From Verrucomicrobiota bacterium (GTDB lineage Bacteria; Verrucomicrobiota; Verrucomicrobiia; Limisphaerales; Pedosphaeraceae): a DNA stretch of 64,000 nucleotides. The stretch covers positions 1 through 64,000 of the forward strand of contig JAJPHR010000034.1 in NCBI GenBank assembly GCA_021325145.1, read 5' to 3'. A model generated the notes under the pieces. That model did not search any database and was not told where the DNA came from. It was given only the letters and a program-made list of their open reading frames with translations. Position numbers and translations under genes: made by a program. This document shows positions 55,000-64,000 of the stretch, one piece after another. Position 1 is the stretch's first letter. Every line of letters starts with the position of its first letter.

Positions 55000-57144
55000 A
55001 TGAACAATAACAACAATAGTAGCATCCGACATCGCGAATTCCCGATCTCGCAGTTGCGTAATATCGGTATTGCGGCCCACATCGACGCTGGCAAAACGAC
55101 GTTGACCGAACGCGTGCTGTTCCACACCGGCGCCATCCATCGCGTGGGCGAAGTCCATGACGGCAATACCACCACGGACTTCAACCCCATCGAACAAAGC
55201 AAAGGGATCACCATCTTTGCCGCGGCGGTTTCCTGTACTTGGACTCCGCGTGATGAGTCGGTGCTCGGCATGGCCAAACTCGCCGCCGGCGTGCCGCATC
55301 GATTCAACATCATTGACACACCCGGGCACGTCGATTTCACGGCTGAAGTCGAGCGTTCTCTGCGCGTCCTGGATGGTGCAGTGACCGTGTTCAGTGGCGT
55401 TGAAGGCGTGCAACCCCAAAGCGAAACCGTCTGGCGTCAGGCCGATAAATACCGAGTGCCACGGCTGGCGTTCGTCAACAAGATGGACCGCACTGGCGCG
55501 GACTTTGCGCGGGTCGTAGCCGAGCTGAATGAAAAGCTTGGTGCGAACGCCTGGCCCGTGCTTTGGCCCCTCGGCAGCGAGGACAAGCTCGCCGGTCAAC
55601 TGGACATCATTAATGAAGTCGCGATTCTGTTTCGGGAAGGGCGCGCGGGTGGTTATGCCATTGAGGACGTGCCGCCCGAAGCTCGCGCATTGGTCGCCAG
55701 CCAGCGCGCGGAACTCGTTTCCCGCATTGCGGAGCTGGACGACGAGGTCGCCGCGTTGTGGCTTCAGAACCAACCCGTGTCGGCATTATTGCTGAAGGCT
55801 GCGATACGGCGCGTCACGATTGCGAATCGTTTCGTGCCGGTGGTCGGCGGCAGCGCGTACAAGTTTGTCGGCGTGCAGCCGTTGCTGGACGCGATTGTGG
55901 ATTATCTGCCGGGACCGGCGGATTTGCCCGCGGTCGAAACGCACGGTCTTGACGGCATGGAACGAATCACGGTCGCGGCGGAGGACGCCGGGCCCCTGGC
56001 GGCGCTGGCGTTCAAGATCGCGACTGATCCCACGACCGGCCGGCTCGTGATGGTGCGCGTTTACTCGGGCACGTTGCGCAAGGGCGATCGCGTACTGAAC
56101 CCGCGGACAGGCCGGGAAGATCGCATTGGACGCCTCGTGCGCGTGCATGCCGACCGGCGCGAGGAAATCGCGGCGGCGTTCGCCGGTGAAATCGTGGCCG
56201 TGGCCGGCCTGCGAGGTTTCGGCACGGGCGACACATTATGCGGTGTCGAATACCCGATAATGATGGAACCGCCGGTGTTCCCGGAACCAGTCGTCAGCAT
56301 GGCGATCGAGCCGGCGCGCTCGACGGACAATCAACGCCTCGCCGGGCATCTCCAGATGCTGAGCGAGGACGATCCGACCTTCCGTGTGTCCACACACCCG
56401 GAAACCGGGCAAACGTTGATCGCCGGCATGGGCGAGTTGCACCTGGAAGTTGTGCGCGAACGGTTGCGCACCGAGTTCGGTCTGGAAACTGGCGTGGGCG
56501 CTCCCGAGATCGCCTATCGCGAGACCATCACGGCTGAAGCCGAAGCCGATTATCTGTTGCGCAAACAGAGCGGCGGCTCCGGCATGTATGCCCGCGTGAT
56601 TCTCTCGGTGCGGCCCTCGGGACGCGGCGCGGGAGTCACGATCGAGAACCGGGTGACGGGTGGCAACATCCCCAGCCAGTTCCACAGCGCCGTGCGCAAA
56701 GGCATCGAGGAAGCCGCGCGTGGCGGTGTGCTCGGTTATCCGCTCGTGGATGCGGAAGTGCGCATCCTCGACGGCGCGGCGCACGTGAAGGACTCGAACG
56801 AGCCCGCCTTCCGGTTGGCGGCGGCCGAGGCCATGCGCATGGCGTTGCGGCGCGCCGGCCCGGTGTTGCTGGAACCGATCATGAAGGTCGAACTCAGCAC
56901 GCCGTTGGAGCATCAGGGCGACTTGCTCGCCGATCTGAACCGTCGTCGCGGCAAGGTGCTGGGCATCGAGAACCGCCCGACCGGCGCGGTGGTCAACGCA
57001 GAAGTGCCGTTGGGCGAACTGTGGGGCTACGCCAACGCCATCCGCAGCCTGAGCCGCGGGCGTGCTGCCTACAGCATGACCCCGGCGCACTTCGAGCCAG
57101 TGCCGGACGCTGTGGCCAGTACAGTGTTGAAAGACGCCGCCTGA
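55000..57144 (+). CDS. elongation factor G paralogue
   Basis: Translational GTPase of 714 residues with all five EF-G domains. G1 is NIGIAAHIDAGKTTLTE, switch I is IEQSKGITIFAAAVSC (canonical EF-G has a RERGITI), G3 is IDTPGHVDFTAEVERSLRVL and G4 is NKMD. The domain IV tip region reads ESGGSGMYARVILSV-like (KQSGGSGMYARVIL). The altered switch I and the Asn-rich N-terminus suggest a second EF-G type rather than the main fusA. Not next to ribosomal protein genes, which supports a paralogue. Confidence 0.88.
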   Translation: MNNNNNSSIRHREFPISQLRNIGIAAHIDAGKTTLTERVLFHTGAIHRVGEVHDGNTTTDFNPIEQSKGITIFAAAVSCTWTPRDESVLGMAKLAAGVPHRFNIIDTPGHVDFTAEVERSLRVLDGAVTVFSGVEGVQPQSETVWRQADKYRVPRLAFVNKMDRTGADFARVVAELNEKLGANAWPVLWPLGSEDKLAGQLDIINEVAILFREGRAGGYAIEDVPPEARALVASQRAELVSRIAELDDEVAALWLQNQPVSALLLKAAIRRVTIANRFVPVVGGSAYKFVGVQPLLDAIVDYLPGPADLPAVETHGLDGMERITVAAEDAGPLAALAFKIATDPTTGRLVMVRVYSGTLRKGDRVLNPRTGREDRIGRLVRVHADRREEIAAAFAGEIVAVAGLRGFGTGDTLCGVEYPIMMEPPVFPEPVVSMAIEPARSTDNQRLAGHLQMLSEDDPTFRVSTHPETGQTLIAGMGELHLEVVRERLRTEFGLETGVGAPEIAYRETITAEAEADYLLRKQSGGSGMYARVILSVRPSGRGAGVTIENRVTGGNIPSQFHSAVRKGIEEAARGGVLGYPLVDAEVRILDGAAHVKDSNEPAFRLAAAEAMRMALRRAGPVLLEPIMKVELSTPLEHQGDLLADLNRRRGKVLGIENRPTGAVVNAEVPLGELWGYANAIRSLSRGRAAYSMTPAHFEPVPDAVASTVLKDAA

Positions 57145-57328
57145 TGGAAATGAACAAGCGGAGCCTGTTTCGGCAGGCTCCGCTCTTTTCTCAATTGCCT
57201 CTGCCTTGACACGGCGTAATAATCTCGAAATGGGTAAGCATCCCAACTTCGTGCGCCCGCTGAGTTCGAGACAGCCGAGTTGAAGGAATAAATGCTGCAT
57301 GATTCCTGAACGAGCTGGCGGTTTGAGC

Positions 57329-58138
57329 ATGAATTGGATGTTGATTCCAACCTTGATCCTTGGCTTTGCCGCTTTTGTCGTTGGATACCAATGGGCCAGG
57401 CGAATGTCTGGAAGGGCGATCTTGGTCTCATGGCTGTTAGTAATACTCCTTGCGGCGCCGGGAGTCCTGTACGCAGCTTACTATTCCAGGCTCCTGGGCG
57501 AACCCATCTGGCTATATCAGACACGAACCATGCCCGGGTCCGAGTTGCTGGCTTCGTTTGCGGGATTTGCCGCCGGCTGGTTCCAAGTCCGCGTGATCCC
57601 CGGACTTCGTTTGAGTCGCGCCGGGAAAATGCTGTTGGTGCCAATGCTGCTCGCCTTCGGTTTGATGCTGCCTTATCTCAAGCCGGTTTTTCGACCGTTG
57701 AGACTGTCGAGCCTTCGTGATGAATGGTCGGAGGGAGTCTGTATGCAATCGTCATTCGCGACGTGCGGACCCGCGTCAGCGGCGACGGTTCTGCGGGAGC
57801 TTGGAGTGCAGGCGTCCGAGCGGAAATTGGCGGTCGAGGCGTTCTCATGCGCTTCCGGCACGGAAAATTGGTATTTGGCGCGAGCGCTGCGGCGACGCGG
57901 GCTGACCACAGGATTTCGCCTCGATGAAAACTTGCAAGCTCCGTTGCCCGCCATCGCGGGAGTAAGATTGGTAAACCTCGACAACTCGGGCCACTTTATT
58001 GCCTTGCTGAAGCATGAGGGTGGGGGATTCGTGGTGGCCGATCCAATGGAAGGTCGTTTTACAAATACACTGGTCCAACTCAGGGATAAATATGCTTTCA
58101 CGGGCTTTCTTATGACAGTCAGCCGAAAGAAGAAGTGA
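57329..58138 (+). CDS. membrane-anchored C39-like cysteine peptidase
   Basis: 269 residues. Three membrane segments occupy residues 1-110 (NWMLIPTLILGFAAFVVGY, AILVSWLLVILLAAPGVL, MLLVPMLLAFGLMLPYL). A C39-type papain-like domain follows: catalytic Cys in SSFATCGPASAATVLREL, His in NSGHFIALLKHEGGG, Asp in VVADPMEGRF. The ATG at 57329 follows a weak ribosome site. It is read with the next gene, 9 bases downstream. Confidence 0.82.
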   Translation: MNWMLIPTLILGFAAFVVGYQWARRMSGRAILVSWLLVILLAAPGVLYAAYYSRLLGEPIWLYQTRTMPGSELLASFAGFAAGWFQVRVIPGLRLSRAGKMLLVPMLLAFGLMLPYLKPVFRPLRLSSLRDEWSEGVCMQSSFATCGPASAATVLRELGVQASERKLAVEAFSCASGTENWYLARALRRRGLTTGFRLDENLQAPLPAIAGVRLVNLDNSGHFIALLKHEGGGFVVADPMEGRFTNTLVQLRDKYAFTGFLMTVSRKKK

Positions 58139-58147
58139 GTTACTGAA

Positions 58148-58897
58148 ATGCCTACGTTGCTCCTATCTGCACGGCAATCGGATGACACCCAGAAGCTCTG
58201 GCGAGCCTGCATTGCTTCGGACTGGAAGGTGGAGCGGGTCCATGGCTGGCGTGTGCCGTCAGTTTCGCCCACGGAAGTCGCGGTTTATGGCGAACCGCTG
58301 TTTGCCCGACATGTCTCTCAGACACTCGGATTGCGATTGTTGGAACCGCCCGTTGATTGGCTTGCTTGTCTGCCGTTCAAACATAGCGGTCGTAAGGTGT
58401 CATTGACCACGCTGGCCGGGGCGCGAAAGATCTCTGGACGGTCTTTCATCAAACCAGCCGACGAAAAGTGTTTCGATGCCCGGGTTTATGAGAGTGGCGC
58501 AGAATTGCCCGCCCCAGGATTGCTGCCGGAGGATTTGCCCGTTCTCGTCCAGGAAGTTGTGAAGTGGCAGGTTGAGTTTCGCTGCTTTATCCTTGATCGA
58601 AGGATAGTCGCGATTTCTCCATATTGGCGGGACGGTTCACCGGCGCAAGTTGAAGACGGAACTTGGCGGGCAGGGGAGCGGGAATTGGAGATGGCAAGGG
58701 AGTTCTGCCATTCGGTCTTGAACGATCCGGCGGTGCAGGTCCCGGCAGCGGTTGTGGTGGACGTTGGCATAATCGAGGGAAGGGGTTGGGCCGTGGTGGA
58801 AAGCAATGCCGCATGGGCCGCCGGGATTTATGGATGCGATCCATCAGCAGTCTTGCTGGTCCTCCGGCGCGCATGTCAATCGCATGGCGATGAGTAA
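58148..58897 (+). CDS. ATP-grasp-like protein (DUF4343)
   Basis: 249 residues with an ATP-grasp-like C-terminal half: SFIKPADEKCFDARVYES, VLVQEVVKWQVEFRCFILD, and a metal-binding end VVVDVGIIEGRGWAVVESNAAW. Such proteins ligate peptides or modify small molecules. Tight spacing after the C39-like peptidase gene suggests a pair that makes and trims a peptide (inference). Confidence 0.75.
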   Translation: MPTLLLSARQSDDTQKLWRACIASDWKVERVHGWRVPSVSPTEVAVYGEPLFARHVSQTLGLRLLEPPVDWLACLPFKHSGRKVSLTTLAGARKISGRSFIKPADEKCFDARVYESGAELPAPGLLPEDLPVLVQEVVKWQVEFRCFILDRRIVAISPYWRDGSPAQVEDGTWRAGERELEMAREFCHSVLNDPAVQVPAAVVVDVGIIEGRGWAVVESNAAWAAGIYGCDPSAVLLVLRRACQSHGDE

Positions 58898-58994
58898 GCT
58901 TCGAAGCGATGTTGGCCCTTTGACGGGATGATTGTTTTGGCAGCGGATAGTTGGTGCACACTGAAGTGAAATCCGGCAGGATACTGGAAAACGC

Positions 58995-59237
58995 ATGAGG
59001 CCGAAAAAGCCAGCGAAACAGTCGAAGCCGATACGCCGGGATAAAACATCGATCACCCAGCGTCGGGCTGATCGCTGGGCGCGACGCTTGGCGGAGTCCG
59101 TTCGAGCCGTTCAGGCACGCCACCCGAGCGCGGATGCGGACAACGTCCGCCATACGTTGATACTGCTGGAGCTGCCTCCACTGGAGAGGTTGGGAAGGAG
59201 TCTGCTGCGTGCCGGCGGCAAAGCTAACCGAAAGTGA
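58995..59237 (+). CDS. small basic protein, possible antitoxin-like partner
   Basis: 80 residues, Arg/Lys-rich N-terminus, helical. No family recognised. Its 3' end overlaps the next gene by 29 bases, so the two are coupled. Confidence 0.55.
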   Translation: MRPKKPAKQSKPIRRDKTSITQRRADRWARRLAESVRAVQARHPSADADNVRHTLILLELPPLERLGRSLLRAGGKANRK

Positions 59238-59718
59238 GCTGCGCTTCCTGCGTACTTTGCTGCGACGCAAGGTGAGGTTCATGGTCGTGGGTCTTTCAGC
59301 CGCCGCCTTGCAAGGCGCGCCTGTTGTCACCCAGGATGTGGACTTGTGGTTTGAAGATCTGAACGATCCAGGTTTTCAAAAGGCGGTTCGCGAAGCAGGG
59401 GCCGCGTATGTCCCACCTTTCGACTTGAATCCCCCGATGCTCGCGGGCGCGGGGACGGAGTTGTTCGACATCGTCTTGCGCATGGACGGCTTGGGTCGAT
59501 TTTCAGACGAGCTAAAGCACTGCCTCAACATTCCCCTGGGCCGTTATAGAATGAAGGTGCTCTCCCTTCAGCGCATTCTTGCCAGCAAACGAGCGGCGAA
59601 TCGACCAAAGGACAAACTTGTCATTCCGGTACTCGAAGACTCCATTGAAGCAAAAGAGATTTCAAGTCCATCGAGGCGAAAACCGCGACGAAAACGGGCC
59701 GTACAGAGGCGCCGGTGA
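59209..59718 (+). CDS. nucleotidyltransferase-like protein
   Basis: 169 residues starting at GTG. The fold resembles minimal nucleotidyltransferases: VRFMVVGLSAAALQGAPVVT, then the DVDLWF acidic pair, and a later ELFDIVLRMDGLG. This pattern occurs in toxin-antitoxin and AbiE-like systems. The basic tail SRRKPRRKRAVQRRR may bind nucleic acid. Function unproven. Confidence 0.65.
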   Translation: MPAAKLTESELRFLRTLLRRKVRFMVVGLSAAALQGAPVVTQDVDLWFEDLNDPGFQKAVREAGAAYVPPFDLNPPMLAGAGTELFDIVLRMDGLGRFSDELKHCLNIPLGRYRMKVLSLQRILASKRAANRPKDKLVIPVLEDSIEAKEISSPSRRKPRRKRAVQRRR

Positions 59719-60017
59719 CGTGTCGGATGCCAGCAGGTTTGAACGAATCCCCGCCGGCACGGTCAGAACCAATGACCAAATAATGCGTGAACAAGGATGT
59801 GCAGATTTTCCGTAGCTTTACTGGCAGCTTTTGCGTCCAGCCATGGCCGGTTCGGGCGCGAAAACTGCTGCCTTGCGGTCACGGGTGAAATTTGGTTGAA
59901 TGCGGACGCAAGATTTGAGCGTGGCTGGGTTCGCGTTTGACAGTTTGACTTTGTGGCGATGGCCGGTAGTGTTGCCGGGCATTTCCATGGCTGTGGCGCG
60001 GAAGCAGAAAGGTTACT
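59719..60017. other. intergenic, nothing recognised
   Basis: About 300 bases ahead of the pilus ATPase gene. No gene or strong hairpin. A ribosome binding site (AAAGG) lies just before the GTG at 60018. Confidence 0.4.
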
Positions 60018-61724
60018 GTGGCTGAGAAAGACGATTATTTGGTCGAGATTCTGACGGACCTCGGGTTCGTCACTGCGGAGCAGGTTGCGAATGCCAAAGC
60101 TGAGGCGGCCTCCTCCGGCGTCGGCGTTGTGGACTTCATGGTTGCTAACAAGCTCATCCGCCAGGCGGATGTGGCCCAGGCCAAGGCGGCGCATTTCGGC
60201 GCGGAAGTCGTCAACCTCGCGGAACTCAAACTTACCGACGATGTCATCGCCCTCATTCGGCGGGACATCGCCAAAAAATATCGCGCCATCCCCGTCTCGC
60301 ACCATGGCAACACCATCACCGTGGCGGTGAGCGATCCCTCCGATCTGGATACCATCGACAGCCTGCACCATTTGTTGAAGGCGGACATCGAGTTGAAGGT
60401 GGCGAGCGAGGAAGACATCGAGTCGGCCTTGAGCAAATATTACGGCGGACGGCAAATGGCCGAAGACAGCCGGATGCGCGACGTGATCCAGGAGTTGACC
60501 GAATCGGATGTCACAGCCGTGCTGGGCGCCGATGACGGTGGAGCGGTCGATGCCGACGCGCCGATCATCAAACTGGTCAACCAACTGATCGTCGAGGCTT
60601 TCAAGCTGCGCGCTTCGGACATTCATCTCGAACCGCTGGCCAAGCGGTTCCGCGTGCGCTACCGGATTGACGGCGTGATGCAGGAAATGAAGAGCCCGCC
60701 CAAGCGACTGCAGGCTTCGATCCTCAGCCGCTTGAAGATTCAATCCAACATGTCGATCGCCGAACGGCGCATCCCCCAGGACGGACGCATCCAGTCGAAG
60801 GTCGGTTCAAAGCTGATCGATTTGCGCGTATCGTGCCTGCCCACCAATCATGGCGAAAGCATCGTCATGCGTATTTTGGACAAGGAAGGCTTGCGCTTGG
60901 GCTTGCCGGAATTGGGTTTCTTCACCGACGACCAGCAGACCTTCGAGAAACTCATTGGCCTGCCTGACGGCATCCTGCTCGTGACCGGCCCGACCGGTTC
61001 CGGCAAAACCACCACGCTTTACTCCTGCCTCCATTTCATCAACCGCCCCGACCGCAAGATCATCACCGTGGAAGACCCGGTGGAATATCAATTGGCCGGC
61101 ATCAACCAGGTGCAGGTAAATGAAGTCGTAGGCCTGTCGTTCGCCATGGCTTTGCGAGCCATTCTCCGCCAGGCGCCCAACGTGATCATGCTGGGTGAAA
61201 TTCGCGACCTCGAAACCGCCAGCATTGCCATCAATGCTTCGCTGACCGGTCACCTGGTTTTCTCGACGCTTCACACGAATGACGCGCCCAGCGCTGTCAC
61301 GCGTTTGATTGACATCGGCGTGAAGCCGTTCCTCGTGGCCTCCTCGACGCGCGCTCTCATGGCCCAGCGGCTCGTGCGCAAGATCTGCCGCCAGTGCGCG
61401 CTGCCCCACACGCCGAATGACGCGGAGCTCCGCTCGATCGGAATCGACCCGGGCAACATCGCCAATGCGACCTTCATGAAGGGCAAAGGCTGCGGCAATT
61501 GCAACAACTCCGGCTATCGTGGACGCTTCGGCGTTTTCGAGATCTTCGTGATCGACGACGAAGCCCGCAAACTCATCTACGATAAAGTTCCGTCGTCCGT
61601 TCTTCGCACCCGCGCCCGGGAAATGGGCATGCGTACTCTGCGCGAGGACGGCATCCGCAAAGTTCTGGCCGGGCTGACGACCGCCGAGGAAGTGGTTCGC
61701 GCCACCGTGGGTGATGCGGAATGA
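60018..61724 (+). CDS. type IV pilus/type II secretion assembly ATPase (PilB/GspE-like)
   Basis: 568 residues, GTG start. N-terminal MshEN-type domain (LTDLGFVTAEQVANAKAEA), then the ATPase: Walker [17 protein letters not shown], Asp box IITVEDPVEYQL, Walker B NVIMLGEIRDLETAS and His box LVFSTLHTNDAPS. A four-Cys zinc site is CRQCALPH...GCGNCNNSGYRGR. Hexameric motor that polymerises pilins, possibly for the prepilin-like protein at 16253. Confidence 0.92.
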   Translation: MAEKDDYLVEILTDLGFVTAEQVANAKAEAASSGVGVVDFMVANKLIRQADVAQAKAAHFGAEVVNLAELKLTDDVIALIRRDIAKKYRAIPVSHHGNTITVAVSDPSDLDTIDSLHHLLKADIELKVASEEDIESALSKYYGGRQMAEDSRMRDVIQELTESDVTAVLGADDGGAVDADAPIIKLVNQLIVEAFKLRASDIHLEPLAKRFRVRYRIDGVMQEMKSPPKRLQASILSRLKIQSNMSIAERRIPQDGRIQSKVGSKLIDLRVSCLPTNHGESIVMRILDKEGLRLGLPELGFFTDDQQTFEKLIGLPDGILLVTGPTGSGKTTTLYSCLHFINRPDRKIITVEDPVEYQLAGINQVQVNEVVGLSFAMALRAILRQAPNVIMLGEIRDLETASIAINASLTGHLVFSTLHTNDAPSAVTRLIDIGVKPFLVASSTRALMAQRLVRKICRQCALPHTPNDAELRSIGIDPGNIANATFMKGKGCGNCNNSGYRGRFGVFEIFVIDDEARKLIYDKVPSSVLRTRAREMGMRTLREDGIRKVLAGLTTAEEVVRATVGDAE

Positions 61725-61943
61725 GGAAGTGAGGAATAATCCGTGAGTAACTTCCGAAGCGTTTGTCGAACTTCCATGCCAGTGTCCTGTCATCAGCCGA
61801 TTGCTTCCGCCGGGTGGGTGTATCAACGTATGCCGCGGGGCGAAAACCCGCCTTGTTTGTGCTTTGAAAAACATCCGCTCCGGAGCATACTTGCCCCCGA
61901 AATCATTTTTGAGCCCAGATTTTAGAATATCGAGAAAGTTTCT

Positions 61944-63083
61944 ATGTCGTATTCAATGTCCGATCTCCTGCAACTGGTTGTTTCCGAGGGTTCGTCCGAT
62001 TTGCACTTGCGCGTGGGCGTGCCACCTGTCATTCGCGTCCATGGTATTCTCCATCGCGTGGAGGGGCCGTCACTGGCTCCGGAGGACACTGAGGAATTGA
62101 TGCGCAGCATCACGTCTGAGGACCACATCCAGCACGTGCGCGAGCGCGGCGGGTCCGACTTCGGCTTCGCATTCGGCGAGTTGGCGCGGTTTCGCGTCAG
62201 CGTGTTCAAGGAAAAAGGGAACTTCGGCATGGTGCTGCGGCAGATTCCCACCAAGCTGCTCGAACTGGACAAAATCGGCCTGCCGCCTTCCGTCCGCGAA
62301 CTGCTCTACAAACCCCGCGGTCTTGTCCTCGTGACGGGTCCAACCGGTTCGGGCAAGAGCACCACCCTCGCCTCCATGGTCAACGTGATTAACGAGGAGC
62401 GTGAAGAAGCCCATATCATCACCATCGAGGACCCGATCGAATTTTACCACAAGCACAAGAAGGCCATCGTCACGCAACGCGAGATTCATGTGGACGTTCC
62501 CAGTTTTGCCGAGGCTTTGCGCCGTGCCTTGCGCCAGGACCCGGATGTTATTCTCGTGGGCGAAATGCGCGACCTGGAGACGATCGATGCCGCGATCACG
62601 GCGGCGGAAACCGGTCACTTGGTCTTTGGCACCTTGCACACGACGGGCGCGGCCAAGACGGTTGATCGTATTGTCAACGCCTTTCCCACCAACCAGCAGG
62701 AACAAATCCGCATCCAGCTTTCCACAGTTTTGCAGGCGGTTATCTCCCAGTTGCTCATTCCCCGCATCGACAAGCCGGGACGCGTCGCCGTGTTTGAGAT
62801 CATGGTGAATACACCGTCCATTGCCGCGTTGATCCGCGACAATAAGACCTTCCGTCTCAATTCGGATATTCAGACCGGCGCCAAGTACGGCATGGTGACC
62901 CTGGATAGTTTCCTGCTGGACAAATATCTGGCAGGCATGATCGCCCGTGAGGAAGTGATCACCAAGGCCCAGGATCCGGTGACCATTCAGCAGAAGCTTC
63001 AGGAATTGGAACTCGCCCAGGCGATGGGCGCCACCGGAAGCGAACCGGAATCGCCGGAACCGGCGCCAGTTGGCAAGCCTTAA
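61944..63083 (+). CDS. pilT: twitching-motility retraction ATPase
   Basis: 379 residues. Walker [17 protein letters not shown], Asp box [16 protein letters not shown], Walker [18 protein letters not shown], His box [14 protein letters not shown], and the PilT AIRNLIRE-like region replaced by [15 protein letters not shown]. The tail is Pro/Glu-rich. It drives pilus retraction. Downstream of the PilB-like gene with a gap of about 220 bases. Confidence 0.93.
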   Translation: MSYSMSDLLQLVVSEGSSDLHLRVGVPPVIRVHGILHRVEGPSLAPEDTEELMRSITSEDHIQHVRERGGSDFGFAFGELARFRVSVFKEKGNFGMVLRQIPTKLLELDKIGLPPSVRELLYKPRGLVLVTGPTGSGKSTTLASMVNVINEEREEAHIITIEDPIEFYHKHKKAIVTQREIHVDVPSFAEALRRALRQDPDVILVGEMRDLETIDAAITAAETGHLVFGTLHTTGAAKTVDRIVNAFPTNQQEQIRIQLSTVLQAVISQLLIPRIDKPGRVAVFEIMVNTPSIAALIRDNKTFRLNSDIQTGAKYGMVTLDSFLLDKYLAGMIAREEVITKAQDPVTIQQKLQELELAQAMGATGSEPESPEPAPVGKP

Positions 63084-63092
63084 CCACACACT

Positions 63093-64000
63093 ATGTCCGA
63101 CTCCTCTCTCAGTCCGTTGTTGGCCCTGGTCAAAGAGAAGGGCCTGATTGACGACCTCCAGTACGAGGAAGTGCTCGAAGAACACAAGCGCGGCAACAAG
63201 CCCATGCACCAAATCCTCCAGGATTTCGGGATCATGGACATTGACACGCAACTTCAGCTCATGGCCGAGCACATCGGCACCGAGGTGGTTTCCCTGCGCG
63301 ATCGTCAGTTCAGTCCCGAGGTGATCAAAATCATTCCCTCCAACACGGCGCGGATGTACCAATGCCTGCCCCTGGAAGCGAACGACAACACCGTCCAAGT
63401 GGCGTTTGCCGACCCGCTCGACCCGGTGCGCATCGATGAACTCGGGTTTGTCATCAAAAGGGAAATACACCCGGTGGTCGCCGATCCCACCCAAATTCAG
63501 AAGGCCATCGAACGCCTGTACGGGGACGACGGCGAAAGTTTTTCCGAGATTCTCAAGGAAATTGGAGCCGACAAGAACCTCGCTGATGAAGCCGCCGCCG
63601 CGGAGGACACGGACAACGCCGCCATCCTCGCCGATCTCGCCAACGAAGTGCCCATTGTGCGCTTCGTCAACCTCGTGCTTTTCCAGGCCGTGCAGGACCG
63701 GGCCAGTGACATTCATTTCGAGCCGTTCGAGGATGAATTCAAAATCCGTTACCGGGTGGACGGCGCACTGTATGAAATGGCCCCGCCGCCCAAAAACCTC
63801 GCGCTCCCGGTGGTTTCGCGTATCAAGGTCATGGCGAACCTGAATATTTCCGAGCGCCGCCTCCCGCAAGACGGGCGCATCACCTTCAACCTTGGCGACC
63901 GCACCATCGACTTGCGCGTTTCCACGCTGCCCACGCAGTTCGGTGAATCGGTGGTGTTGCGCGTCCTGGACCGTTCGGCGGTGAACCTCGAGATCGAGAC
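63093..64000 (+). CDS. second PilB/GspE-like ATPase, truncated by the window end
   Basis: At least 302 residues, continuing past 64000. N-terminal MshEN domain (LALVKEKGLIDDLQYEEVLEE), then the start of the ATPase region (RASDIHFEPFEDEFKIRYRVDG, NISERRLPQDGRITFNLGDR). It begins 9 bases after the pilT stop, so it is part of the same operon. A separate paralogue from the gene at 60018. Confidence 0.9.
   Translation, partial: MSDSSLSPLLALVKEKGLIDDLQYEEVLEEHKRGNKPMHQILQDFGIMDIDTQLQLMAEHIGTEVVSLRDRQFSPEVIKIIPSNTARMYQCLPLEANDNTVQVAFADPLDPVRIDELGFVIKREIHPVVADPTQIQKAIERLYGDDGESFSEILKEIGADKNLADEAAAAEDTDNAAILADLANEVPIVRFVNLVLFQAVQDRASDIHFEPFEDEFKIRYRVDGALYEMAPPPKNLALPVVSRIKVMANLNISERRLPQDGRITFNLGDRTIDLRVSTLPTQFGESVVLRVLDRSAVNLEIE

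Noticed and set aside
62070..63869. 599-codon minus-strand open frame across pilT
   Set aside because: Spans two well-supported plus-strand ATPase genes and shows no domain.

Overview
The window looks like a chromosomal segment of a soil- or freshwater-type Verrucomicrobiota, closest in style to the Pedosphaera/Limisphaerales group. This is inferred from family content: a prepilin-like protein with an H-X9-DG type ending, a DUF1080 protein, a ThuA/SGNH/PVC-type dehydrogenase/cytochrome c fusion, many secreted carbohydrate-active proteins, moderately high GC, and dispersed hairpin repeats. No rRNA or canonical single-copy tRNA gene confirms it.

Layout. 1-16.2 kb: housekeeping and signalling genes (alcohol dehydrogenase, radical SAM, fructose bisphosphatase, a histidine kinase/response regulator pair, amidase, 3-methyladenine glycosylase, O-methyltransferase, Smr, GNAT, DUF1080, CstA, TAXI). 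16.2-20 kb: prepilin-like, acyltransferase and GH20-like genes. 20-23 kb (minus strand): an RNA-repair-like pair (HD domain fused to a polynucleotide-kinase-like P-loop domain, overlapping an ATP-dependent RNA ligase by 4 bp), a slipin truncated at a dispersed repeat, and an HNH nuclease. 23-26.4 kb: a GNAT-aminotransferase fusion and a Y-family polymerase.

26.67-39.41 kb is the unusual part: about 29 tRNA genes plus several degenerate or miniature ones, all on the minus strand, in blocks interrupted by ordinary genes and by an RtcB-type RNA ligase (36464-37648). Almost all have cloverleaf folds and encoded CCA, but with a rewired elbow. T-loop position 55 is G instead of U, giving TGCAANT-like loops. 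The D-loop GG is replaced by AG. The 19-56 pair is kept or swapped by covariation (G-C, A-T, T-A). One gene (Val CAC) has a canonical T-loop together with a GG-containing D region. Anticodons cover 16 amino acids; Ala, Cys, Glu and Trp are absent. I infer a parallel, structurally marked tRNA set, with RNA repair enzymes encoded nearby (RtcB inside the array, kinase plus ligase about 5 kb to its left). I know of no described equivalent, but novelty cannot be tested here.

39.4-60 kb: a membrane protein, a probable minus-strand small RNA with a terminator, the 1435-residue fusion protein, a DUF4142 lipoprotein, an OprB-like porin, a GH76-like secreted enzyme, a phosphoesterase, a divergent EF-G, a C39-like peptidase, an ATP-grasp protein and a nucleotidyltransferase-type pair. 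60-64 kb: a type IV pilus ATPase cluster (GspE/PilB-like, PilT, then a second PilB-like gene running off the window end).
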